Assembly (NCBI RefSeq): GCF_003284925.1
Contig: NZ_QMEX01000003.1
Coordinates: 1-64,000 of the forward strand
Length of the DNA stretch: 64,000 nucleotides
Source: Mycolicibacter senuensis
Lineage (GTDB): Bacteria; Actinomycetota; Actinomycetes; Mycobacteriales; Mycobacteriaceae
Direction: 5' to 3'
Below the pieces are notes generated by a model that did no database searches, was not told where the DNA came from, and was given only the letters and a program-made list of their open reading frames with translations. Position 1 is the stretch's first letter. Every line of letters begins with the position of its first letter. A program made the position numbers and the translations under genes. Shown here one piece after another: positions 33,499 to 40,545 of this stretch.

Positions 33499-35808
33499 CT
33501 AAAGCTTGGTGATCGGCGCGTGGTTGTGCATCAGCTTGACCCGCCCGGAACTGCCGAAGTCGATCAGCGACATCGCCGACTCCCCGACGCCGGACACTTC
33601 TTCGACCCGGCCCAGCCCGTACTTGTCGTGCGAAACCCGGTCTCCGGGCGCCAGCACCACCAGCGGCCGGTTGCCGGAGCGGCTCGGCGCCGGCCGCGGC
33701 GTCCCAAACCGGCCGGCACCGCTGACCGGAGCACTCGGCGACGCAGCGGCATCGGTACGCCGCCAGTCGATCAACTGCTGCGGGATCTCCCGCAGGAAAC
33801 GCGATTCCGGGTTCAGCATGGGCTGGCCCCACGACGAGCGCACCTTCGCGCGGGTCAGGTAGAGCCGCTGTCGCGCCCGGGTGAGGCCGACGTATGCCAG
33901 CCGGCGTTCCTCGGACAGCTCGCGGGCATCGCCGAGCGACCGCATGTGCGGGAACATGCCGTCCTCCCAGCCGGTGACGAACACCGCCGGGAACTCCAGA
34001 CCTTTGGCGGTGTGCAGCGTCATCAGCGTGACCATGCCGGCGCCGTGTTCGGGAATCTCGTCGGTGTCGGCGATCAGCGAGACCCGCTCCAAAAACGCCG
34101 CCAGCACCCCGACGTCGGGGATGTCCTCCTCCTCGGGCAGGCTGTCCTGCTCGGCGAGCGCGTTGGCCCGGTCGATGCTGAATTCGTGTGCGACGCTGAC
34201 CAGTTCGTTGATGTTGTCCAGCCGGGCGAGATCCTGCGGGTCGGTGGAGGCTTCCAGCTCGGCCCGGTAGCCGGTACGATCCAGCACCAGCTCGACCATG
34301 CCGCCGAGGTCGTCGTCGCCGGAGTGCAGTTGTGCCCGAAGCTCATCGAGCATCGCGACGAATCCGGCGATCGCATTCTGCGACCGGGTGTTGAGCATCG
34401 GAACCTGCCCCTCCGCGGCCGCACGTAGTGCGGCGCCGAAGCCGGTGCCGGTGTTCTCGGCGTGCACCGCCACGCACGCCTCGGCGCGGTCCCCGATCCC
34501 GCGGCGCGGCGTGTTGAGGATGCGCCGCAGGCTGACCGCATCACCGGGGTTGTCCAGCACCCGCAGGTAGGCGATGATGTCGCGGATCTCCTTGCGCTCG
34601 TAAAAACGCACGCCGCCAACGACTTTGTACGGGATGCCGGTCCGGATGAACACTTCTTCCAGCGACCGTGACGAGTTGTTGGTGCGGTAGAACACCGCGA
34701 TGTCGCCGTAGTTGAGCTCCCCCGCGTCCGACAGCCCCTCGATCTCCTGCGCGACGAACCGCGCCTCGTCGTGTTCGTTGTCGGCGACGTAGCCGACGAT
34801 CAGCTCGCCGTCGCCCGCGTCGGTCCACAGCCGTTTCTCCCGGCGCCCGGAGTTACAGGCGATCACCGCGTTGGCCGCCGACAGGATGTTCTGCGTGGAG
34901 CGGTAGTTCTGCTCCAGCAGCATCGTCGTGGCGTCGGGGTAGTCGCGTTCGAAGTCCTCGATGTTGCGGATGGTGGCCCCGCGGAAGGCGTAGATCGACT
35001 GATCGGCGTCACCGACCACGCACAGCTCCGCCGGCGAGATGTCACCCGATTCCTGGCCGTGCCCGGCCAGCTCGCGCACCAGCACGTATTGCGCATGGTT
35101 GGTGTCCTGATACTCGTCGACCAGGATGTGCCGGAACCGGCGCCGGTAATGCTGGGCGATCTCCGGGAACGCCTGCAGGATCGCGACCGTCTCGCCGATC
35201 AGGTCGTCGAAGTCCAGCGCGTTGGCCGAGCGCAGCCGACACTGGTATTCGACGTAGACCGCGGCCACCACCCGGCTCAGGTCGTCGGAGTCCTCGGTGA
35301 GGTCGGCCAGCGCCCGGTCGGGGTCGATCAGCTCGTTCTTCAGGTTCGAGATGGCGTTGGCAAGCAGCCGCGGCGAGTGCCGCTTGACGTCCAGGCCCAT
35401 GTCGCGGCCGATCATCAACAGCAGCCGGCGCGAGTCGTCGGCGTCGTAGATGGAGAAGTTGGAGTTCAGCCCGGGAACCACCGACGCCTGGTTGCGCAGG
35501 ATCCGCACGCAGGTGGAGTGAAACGTCGACACCCACATCGCCCGCGCCCGCGGGCCGACGAGCCCCACCACCCGTTCCCGCATCTCGGCGGCGGCCTTGT
35601 TGGTGAAGGTGATGGCCAGCACCTGCCCCACGCCGACGTCGCGGGCGGCCAGCAGGTAGGCGATGCGCCGGGTGAGCACCGCGGTCTTGCCCGAGCCGGC
35701 CCCGGCGACGATCAGCAGCGGGGAACCCTCGTGCAGCACGGCACGGCGTTGCTGGGGGTTGAGCCCGTCGAGGAGGTGATCGATTTCTGGCGTCGCATGC
35801 ACGGTCAT
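33499..35808 (-). CDS. uvrD1: ATP-dependent DNA helicase UvrD1/PcrA
   Basis: 769 aa from ATG 35808, close to the length I recall for M. tuberculosis UvrD1; an upstream in-frame start at 35898 would cover the leader gene promoter and is rejected. SF1A helicase motifs in order: Q-motif GLNPQQRRAV, Walker A AGAGSGKT (residues 35-42), ITFTNKAAAEMRER (Ia), VDEYQDTN (II), VVGDADQSIYAFRGA (III), LEQNYRST (IV), LMTLHTAKGLEFPAVFVTG (V) and VGLTRARQRLYL (VI). The C-terminal Tudor-like domain (GDRVSHDKYGLGRVEEVSG) binds RNA polymerase. UvrD1 acts in nucleotide excision repair and is stimulated by Ku, whose gene lies 16 kb away. Confidence 0.96.
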   Translation of the reverse strand: MTVHATPEIDHLLDGLNPQQRRAVLHEGSPLLIVAGAGSGKTAVLTRRIAYLLAARDVGVGQVLAITFTNKAAAEMRERVVGLVGPRARAMWVSTFHSTCVRILRNQASVVPGLNSNFSIYDADDSRRLLLMIGRDMGLDVKRHSPRLLANAISNLKNELIDPDRALADLTEDSDDLSRVVAAVYVEYQCRLRSANALDFDDLIGETVAILQAFPEIAQHYRRRFRHILVDEYQDTNHAQYVLVRELAGHGQESGDISPAELCVVGDADQSIYAFRGATIRNIEDFERDYPDATTMLLEQNYRSTQNILSAANAVIACNSGRREKRLWTDAGDGELIVGYVADNEHDEARFVAQEIEGLSDAGELNYGDIAVFYRTNNSSRSLEEVFIRTGIPYKVVGGVRFYERKEIRDIIAYLRVLDNPGDAVSLRRILNTPRRGIGDRAEACVAVHAENTGTGFGAALRAAAEGQVPMLNTRSQNAIAGFVAMLDELRAQLHSGDDDLGGMVELVLDRTGYRAELEASTDPQDLARLDNINELVSVAHEFSIDRANALAEQDSLPEEEDIPDVGVLAAFLERVSLIADTDEIPEHGAGMVTLMTLHTAKGLEFPAVFVTGWEDGMFPHMRSLGDARELSEERRLAYVGLTRARQRLYLTRAKVRSSWGQPMLNPESRFLREIPQQLIDWRRTDAAASPSAPVSGAGRFGTPRPAPSRSGNRPLVVLAPGDRVSHDKYGLGRVEEVSGVGESAMSLIDFGSSGRVKLMHNHAPITKL

Positions 35809-35844
35809 AACGCAACCCAACGTACCGCCGGGCAGGGACACTCT

Positions 35845-35874
35845 TTGCGCTGGCACGGCCCTTAGTGGCAGACT
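35845..35874 (+). promoter_or_regulatory. Promoter candidate for the chorismate mutase leader
   Basis: TTGCGC (35845-35850), an 18-bp spacer and CAGACT (35869-35874) fit a modest sigma-A promoter. The expected start is about 35881, the G of a GTG codon that opens the leader ORF, so the leader could be translated from a leaderless mRNA, common in mycobacteria. Confidence 0.4.
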
Positions 35875-35880
35875 CGGTTC

Positions 35881-35940
35881 GTGCTCGACATGCAGCAACG
35901 ATTTTTCTACGGGTACCGGTCAGCGGTGCCCGTGGTTTAG
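35881..35940 (+). CDS. Leader peptide rich in Phe and Tyr upstream of chorismate mutase
   Basis: 19 codons from GTG 35881 (16 from the in-frame ATG 35890): VLDMQQRFFYGYRSAVPVV then TAG. It contains Phe-Phe-Tyr-Gly-Tyr in a row (codons UUU UUC UAC GGG UAC at 35902-35916). The following gene makes chorismate mutase, the branch-point enzyme for Phe and Tyr, so these are the expected control codons of a ribosome-stalling leader. They lie at the 5' arm of an 11-bp stem and 35 bases before a terminator-like hairpin. The peptide itself probably has no function. Similar logic is known for the E. coli pheA leader; this case is inferred from the sequence. Confidence 0.7.
   Translation: MLDMQQRFFYGYRSAVPVV
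35907..35935 (+). promoter_or_regulatory. Attenuator stem 1:2 over the Tyr-Gly-Tyr codons
   Basis: Bases 35907-35917 can pair with 35925-35935 in 11 continuous pairs (two are G-U). The 5' arm contains the UAC GGG UAC control codons and the 3' arm runs past them toward the leader stop. A ribosome stalled on those codons would open this stem and free the 3' arm, whose GCCCG part can partly pair with the first arm of the terminator hairpin. Confidence 0.5.
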
Positions 35941-35951
35941 CTGCAACGTCA

Positions 35952-35983
35952 AGCCCCGGGGTCCGCTTCGCCGACCCGGGGCT
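35952..35983 (+). terminator. Terminator-like hairpin of the chorismate mutase attenuator
   Basis: AGCCCCGGG (35952-35960) pairs perfectly with CCCGGGGCT (35975-35983), with extra pairs possible in the loop; a moderately U-rich run (CGUCUGUUGUGUG) follows. It lies between the leader stop codon and the chorismate mutase gene. Confidence 0.6.
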
Positions 35984-36010
35984 CGTCTGTTGTGTGAGGC
36001 CGGATCGCCG

Positions 36011-36319
36011 ATGGGACCAGAACACACCAACAGCGAGAATCTGGAGTCCGAACCCATGACCAACCAAACTCAGCAGCTTCCGGACATCGACGAACTGCGC
36101 CAGGAGATCGACCGGCTCGACGCCGAGATCCTGGCGGCGGTGAAACGCCGTACCGAGGTGTCCCAGCAGATCGGTAAAGCCCGGATGGCGTCCGGGGGCA
36201 CCCGCTTGGTGCACAGTCGCGAGATGCAGGTGCTCGAGCGTTACAGCGAGCTCGGCCAGGACGGCAAGGATCTGGCGATGCTGCTGCTGCGAATGGGCCG
36301 CGGCCGGCTCGGTCACTGA
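36011..36319 (+). CDS. Intracellular chorismate mutase, AroQ delta type (Rv0948c-like)
   Basis: 102 aa from ATG 36011; ATG 36056 gives an 87-aa form. The longer start keeps an N-terminus (MGPEH...EN) similar to what I remember of the M. tuberculosis protein. All-helical AroQ domain: [22 protein letters not shown] (helix 1, residues about 27-48), the [28 protein letters not shown] segment with active-site Arg, Lys and Glu residues, and the C-terminal RMGRGRLGH. In M. tuberculosis the C-terminal RLGH contacts DAHP synthase, which activates the mutase. Converts chorismate to prephenate for Phe and Tyr. Preceded by an attenuator-like leader. Confidence 0.93.
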   Translation: MGPEHTNSENLESEPMTNQTQQLPDIDELRQEIDRLDAEILAAVKRRTEVSQQIGKARMASGGTRLVHSREMQVLERYSELGQDGKDLAMLLLRMGRGRLGH

Positions 36320-36360
36320 GGGCCACGCCCCGACGCGGTGTCACCGCTACTGTCGGTGTG

Positions 36361-38025
36361 ATGAGCTCCGTTCCAAACATCCCCGACATCTCCGCCACCG
36401 CGGCCTGGGACGCGTTGCGCAACCATCACCAGCGGATCGGCGACACCCACCTGCGGCAGTTGTTCGCCGACGATCCCGACCGGGGCGAGAAGTTCACCAT
36501 CGCCGTCGGCGATCTCTACATCGACTACAGCAAGCACCGCATCACCGGCGAGACGGTGAGCCTCCTGGTCGACCTGGCCCGGACGGCCGGCCTGGAAGAG
36601 CGCCGCGACGCGATGTTCGCCGGGGTGCACATCAATACGTCGGAGGACCGGGCGGTGCTGCACACCGCGTTGCGGTTGCCGCGCGACGCCGATCTGCATG
36701 TCGATGGCCAGGACGTGGTCGCGGACGTGCATGCCGTGCTCGACGCGATGGGCGAGTTCACCGACCGGCTCCGCGGCGGGGACTGGACCGGCGCTACCGG
36801 AAAACGCATCGAGACCGTGGTCAACATCGGTATCGGCGGCTCGGATCTGGGCCCGGTAATGGTCGACCGGGCGTTGCGCCATTACGCCGACGCCGGCATC
36901 TCGGCGCGGTTCGTCTCCAACGTCGATCCCGCTGACCTGACCGCGAAGCTGACCGGCTTAGACCCCGCCACAACGCTTTTCATCGTGGCCTCCAAGACGT
37001 TCTCGACGCTGGAGACCCTGACCAACGCCACCGCGGCCCGGCGCTGGCTGACCGATGCGCTGGGCGACGACGCGGTGTCGAAGCATTTCGTGGCGGTCTC
37101 CACCAATGCCCGGCTGGTCGAGGAGTTCGGTATCGACACCGCGAACATGTTCGGCTTCTGGGACTGGGTCGGTGGCCGGTACTCGGTGGACTCGGCGATC
37201 GGGCTGTCGGTGATGGCCGTGATCGGCCGCGAGCGCTTCGCCGAATTCCTGTCCGGCTTCCACATCGTCGACGAGCATTTCCGCACCGCGCCACTGGAAT
37301 CCAATGCGCCGGCACTGCTCGGTCTGATCGGGTTGTGGTACTCCAACTTCTTCGGCGCCCAGTCCCGGGCGGTGCTGCCCTACTCGAACGACCTGGACCG
37401 GTTCGCGGCCTACCTGCAGCAGCTCACCATGGAATCCAACGGCAAGTCGACCCGCGCCGACGGCACCCCGGTCGTCACCGACACCGGCGAAATCTTCTGG
37501 GGCGAGCCGGGAACCAACGGCCAGCACGCGTTCTATCAACTGCTGCACCAGGGCACGCGGCTGGTGCCGGCCGATTTCATCGGCTTCTCCCAACCCCTCG
37601 ACGACCTGCCCACCGCCGACGGCACCGGCAGCATGCACGACCTGTTGATGAGCAACTTCTTCGCCCAGACCCAGGTGTTGGCGTTCGGCAAGACCGCCGA
37701 AGAGATCGCCGCCGAGGGAACTCCCGCAGATGTGGTGCCGCACAAGGTGATGCCGGGTAACCGGCCGACCACCTCGATTCTGGCCACCCGGCTCACGCCG
37801 TCGGTGCTGGGCCAGCTGATCGCGCTCTACGAGCATCAGGTGTTCACCGAGGGCGTGGTGTGGGGTATCGACTCCTTCGACCAGTGGGGCGTGGAGTTGG
37901 GCAAGACGCAGGCCAAGGCGCTGCTGCCGGTGCTGACCGACGACGCCTCCCCGCAGCCGCAGACCGACAGCTCCACCGATGCACTGGTGCGTCGCTACCG
38001 AGTGGAGCGCGGCCGAGCCGGCTGA
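36361..38025 (+). CDS. pgi: Glucose-6-phosphate isomerase
   Basis: 554 aa from ATG 36361 (GTG 36358 is adjacent). Interconverts glucose-6-phosphate and fructose-6-phosphate. Signatures present: [16 protein letters not shown], the PGI signature [43 protein letters not shown] and [15 protein letters not shown] near the C-terminus. Full length, cytosolic. Starts 41 bases after the chorismate mutase stop and could share its transcript. Confidence 0.97.
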   Translation: MSSVPNIPDISATAAWDALRNHHQRIGDTHLRQLFADDPDRGEKFTIAVGDLYIDYSKHRITGETVSLLVDLARTAGLEERRDAMFAGVHINTSEDRAVLHTALRLPRDADLHVDGQDVVADVHAVLDAMGEFTDRLRGGDWTGATGKRIETVVNIGIGGSDLGPVMVDRALRHYADAGISARFVSNVDPADLTAKLTGLDPATTLFIVASKTFSTLETLTNATAARRWLTDALGDDAVSKHFVAVSTNARLVEEFGIDTANMFGFWDWVGGRYSVDSAIGLSVMAVIGRERFAEFLSGFHIVDEHFRTAPLESNAPALLGLIGLWYSNFFGAQSRAVLPYSNDLDRFAAYLQQLTMESNGKSTRADGTPVVTDTGEIFWGEPGTNGQHAFYQLLHQGTRLVPADFIGFSQPLDDLPTADGTGSMHDLLMSNFFAQTQVLAFGKTAEEIAAEGTPADVVPHKVMPGNRPTTSILATRLTPSVLGQLIALYEHQVFTEGVVWGIDSFDQWGVELGKTQAKALLPVLTDDASPQPQTDSSTDALVRRYRVERGRAG

Positions 38026-38091
38026 CCGGGCCGCGGCTGACCAACCCCACGACTGAGAATCTGACGACGCGACACGCCGAGACGGCGAGCC

Positions 38092-38841
38092 TCAGGCGAA
38101 GCGTTTGGTGAATCGCGCCGGCATCCGGCGCAGCAGCCACACCAGCGGAACCCACGGCCACGGCGGCACCACCGCGCGGCCGGTTTCGCGTTCGATCGCG
38201 CGCACCATCGCCTTGACCCCGGTTTCGTTGTCCGCCAGCAACATCGTTGACGCTGACTTGGCCGTCATCTCCGATTCGATGTAGCCCGGTTCGAGCACCG
38301 TGACCTTGATCGGGCCGCTCGAGTACTCGGCACGCAGCGACTCGCCCAGTGATGACACCCCGGCCTTGCTGGCGGCGTAGGCCGCCTTGACACCAGGCAC
38401 CCCCTTGTTGCCCAGCACCGAGGAGATCAGCACCAGATGCCCGCCGCCGGCGGCGGTGAACATCTCGATCGCGGTCTCGATCTGTACCAGTGCGGCAAGG
38501 AGGTTGGTCTCGATGGTCGCCTTGTTGGCCCACAGCTTGCCCGATCCCAGCGGGGCGCCCTTGCCGATCCCGGCGTTGACGATGACCCGGTCGATTCCGC
38601 CGAGTTCATCCGCGAACCGGGCGAACACCTTGGGCACCTCATCATGGTTGTTGACGTCGAGGGCAGCCACCGAGACCTTGACACCGGGATACTGCTGGCC
38701 CAGTTCATCTCTCAGTTCCTCAAGCCGATCGATCCGGCGGGCGCACAGGGCCAGGTCGCGGCCACGTGCGGCGAATGCGCGGGCCATACCTGCACCCAGT
38801 CCTGAACTGGCACCGGTGATGAGGATTCTGCGGCGGGTCAC
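38092..38841 (-). CDS. Short-chain dehydrogenase/reductase (Rv0945-like)
   Basis: 249 aa from GTG 38841; a TTG at 38874 would add 11 residues. Rossmann motif TGASSGLG (residues about 9-16), NAG motif in VIVNAGIGKGA, catalytic Ser in LVLISSVLG and YAASK (active-site Tyr and Lys). The tail VVPPWPWVPLVWLLRRMPARF is hydrophobic and may touch the membrane. Oxidoreductase using NAD(P)H; substrate unknown. Same neighbours as M. tuberculosis Rv0945 (between pgi and the Fpg-like gene). Confidence 0.88.
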   Translation of the reverse strand: MTRRRILITGASSGLGAGMARAFAARGRDLALCARRIDRLEELRDELGQQYPGVKVSVAALDVNNHDEVPKVFARFADELGGIDRVIVNAGIGKGAPLGSGKLWANKATIETNLLAALVQIETAIEMFTAAGGGHLVLISSVLGNKGVPGVKAAYAASKAGVSSLGESLRAEYSSGPIKVTVLEPGYIESEMTAKSASTMLLADNETGVKAMVRAIERETGRAVVPPWPWVPLVWLLRRMPARFTKRFA

Positions 38842-38892
38842 CCGGGCAGCGTATCCCGGAACCGCGGTTGTCAAACAATCGCGGGGGTCGAA

Positions 38893-39756
38893 CTACTTGA
38901 GCAGCCGCGACATCCGTCGGTCGGCCAGCACTTTGCCGCCCGTCTGACAGGTCGGGCAGTACTGAAAAGACTTATCGGTAAACGATATTTCTCGAACGGT
39001 TTCGCCGCAGACCGGACACGGCAACCCGGTCCGGGCGTGCACCCGCATCCCGGAGCGCTTCTCCCCCTTGAGCGTGGCGGCCCGCTGGCCGACGGAACGG
39101 GTCACCGCGTCGGCGAGAACCGCTTGCATCGCCTGGTGCAGGGCGGCGATCTGTTCCTCGGACAACTTGGCGGCGGTGGCGAACGGCGAAAGACGTGCGG
39201 TGTGCAGGATTTCATCGCTGTAGGCGTTGCCGATACCGGCGAGCACCTTCTGGTCGGTGATGACTGTCTTGATCCGCCCGGTGTTGCCGGCCAGCAGCGC
39301 GCCCAACTCGTCGGCCGTCACCTCCAACGCGTCGGGACCGAGACCGGCGATGCCCGAAACCTTGTCCGGGTCATCGACCAGCCAGACCGCCAGGCGTTTC
39401 TGGGTGCCTGCCTCGGTGAGGTCGAACCCCGGCGCCTGCCCCGGCGTGCCCAGGTGCACCCGCAGCGCGATCGGCCCTTTCCCGGGGCGCAGCGGCGCCA
39501 GCGCCAGCTTGTCCGACCAGCGCAGCCAGCCCGCCCGGGACAGGTGCGCGATCAGGAACAGGTCGCCGACTTCCAGGCCGAGGTACTTACCCCAGCGGCG
39601 CGCCCCGGTGACGGTCTGGCCGTGCAACGCGTCGATCGGCGGATCGAAGGTCTTGAGCACCGAGAACGCCGCCACGTCGACGCGGCCGATGCTGCACCCC
39701 ACGGCATGCCTGCGCAGGTGGTCGGCGAGGGCTTCGACTTCGGGCAGTTCCGGCAT
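38893..39756 (-). CDS. Fpg/Nei family DNA glycosylase, full length
   Basis: 287 aa. Base-excision repair glycosylase/AP lyase. Catalytic P2 and E3 (MPELPEVE), the beta-sandwich N-terminal domain, the H2TH region with VLAGIGNAYSDEILHTARLSPF, and a complete zinc finger with C247, C250, C267 and C270 (CPVC...CPTC). All parts needed for activity are present. As I recall, the M. tuberculosis gene at this place (Rv0944) is much shorter, lacking the N-terminal catalytic part, so this may be the intact ancestral form. It likely removes oxidised bases. Confidence 0.9.
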   Translation of the reverse strand: MPELPEVEALADHLRRHAVGCSIGRVDVAAFSVLKTFDPPIDALHGQTVTGARRWGKYLGLEVGDLFLIAHLSRAGWLRWSDKLALAPLRPGKGPIALRVHLGTPGQAPGFDLTEAGTQKRLAVWLVDDPDKVSGIAGLGPDALEVTADELGALLAGNTGRIKTVITDQKVLAGIGNAYSDEILHTARLSPFATAAKLSEEQIAALHQAMQAVLADAVTRSVGQRAATLKGEKRSGMRVHARTGLPCPVCGETVREISFTDKSFQYCPTCQTGGKVLADRRMSRLLK

Positions 39757-39774
39757 GCACTCGAGTCTGCCCGG

Positions 39775-40173
39775 TCAGCGGGTGATCCGCCGGGCGTCTC
39801 GCAGCACCAGCGACAGCACCCAGCTCACCAGCGACAGCACGATGGCCGCCCAGATCGCCGTCCACCAGAAGTGGTCGATTTGCAGCCCCCAATGCGTGGT
39901 GTTCTCGGTGATCCACGCCGTCAGCCACAACATGAACGCGTTGATCACGATGTGGAACAGCCCCAGCGTGAGGATGTAGAGCGGGATCGACAGCAACTGC
40001 ACCACCGGTTTGATGAAGGCGTTGACCAGCCCGAAGATCACCGCGACGACGAAGATGATGCCGATCCGCTGAGCCGTGGTGTCACCGCCGACGAAGCGGA
40101 TTCCGCCAACGATCAGCGTGACGATCCACAGCGCCAATCCGGTCAGAGCGGCTCGGATCAGGAATGCTGCCAT
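39775..40173 (-). CDS. Phage holin family/DUF360-type four-helix membrane protein
   Basis: 132 aa from ATG 40173. Four membrane helices (LIRAALTGLALWIVTLIVGGI, IGIIFVVAVIFGLVNAFIKPVVQLLSIPLYILTLGLFHIVINAFMLWLTAW, and WWTAIWAAIVLSLVSWVLSLVL). The NAFIKPVVQLLSIPLYILTLGLF segment is the signature of the holin family 4 (PF04020) membrane proteins. Despite the name these are chromosomal proteins of unknown function, not a prophage sign. An in-frame upstream start at 40236 is less likely. Confidence 0.85.
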   Translation of the reverse strand: MAAFLIRAALTGLALWIVTLIVGGIRFVGGDTTAQRIGIIFVVAVIFGLVNAFIKPVVQLLSIPLYILTLGLFHIVINAFMLWLTAWITENTTHWGLQIDHFWWTAIWAAIVLSLVSWVLSLVLRDARRITR

Positions 40174-40225
40174 GGGTAGATCTTGCCGCACGGTGCGACG
40201 AAGAACCGGCTTTTCGTCCGGCCCG

Positions 40226-40510
40226 CTAGTCCGCACTGACTCCGATGCGCGCCCGCACCCCGGCCGTTATCCGATCGATGTGCCAGCCGGCTTGCCGGCA
40301 GGCCGTCGCGACGGCATCGACGGAGTCCGCCGCGACCACCCCGAACAGGGTTTCGTCGCTGGGCGAGGTCAGCGTGACGAGCAACTGCGCGTTCACGGCG
40401 GCCGCGGCGTCGACGAGCCGATCGATGGCGGCGTCCACGGCCGCGTCGATCAGGTCGGGCTGATACCACTCGACCAGGAAGCATTGGCGCGCCGGCCCGC
40501 TGTCGCTCAC
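40226..40510 (-). CDS. Small alpha/beta protein, DUF4242-like
   Basis: 94 aa, GTG start at 40510. Pattern of beta strand (QCFLVEWYQP), helix (LIDAAVDAAIDRLVDAAAAV), strands (QLLVTLTSPSDETLFGVVAAD), helix (SVDAVATACRQAG) and strand (HIDRITAGVRAR): a ferredoxin-like fold similar to DUF4242-type small proteins. Starts just downstream of the LAL regulator gene on the same strand (40546), with 35 bp between. Function unknown; possibly co-transcribed with the regulator. Confidence 0.6.
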   Translation of the reverse strand: MSDSGPARQCFLVEWYQPDLIDAAVDAAIDRLVDAAAAVNAQLLVTLTSPSDETLFGVVAADSVDAVATACRQAGWHIDRITAGVRARIGVSAD

Positions 40511-40545
40511 CCCCTCGACGCTAGTGAGTCAGCGCCGAAAGTGAA

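Noticed and set aside
39775..40173. Holin-family protein as a sign of a prophage
   Set aside because: The family name is historical; no integrase, capsid, lysin or attachment site is nearby, and it lies among backbone genes.
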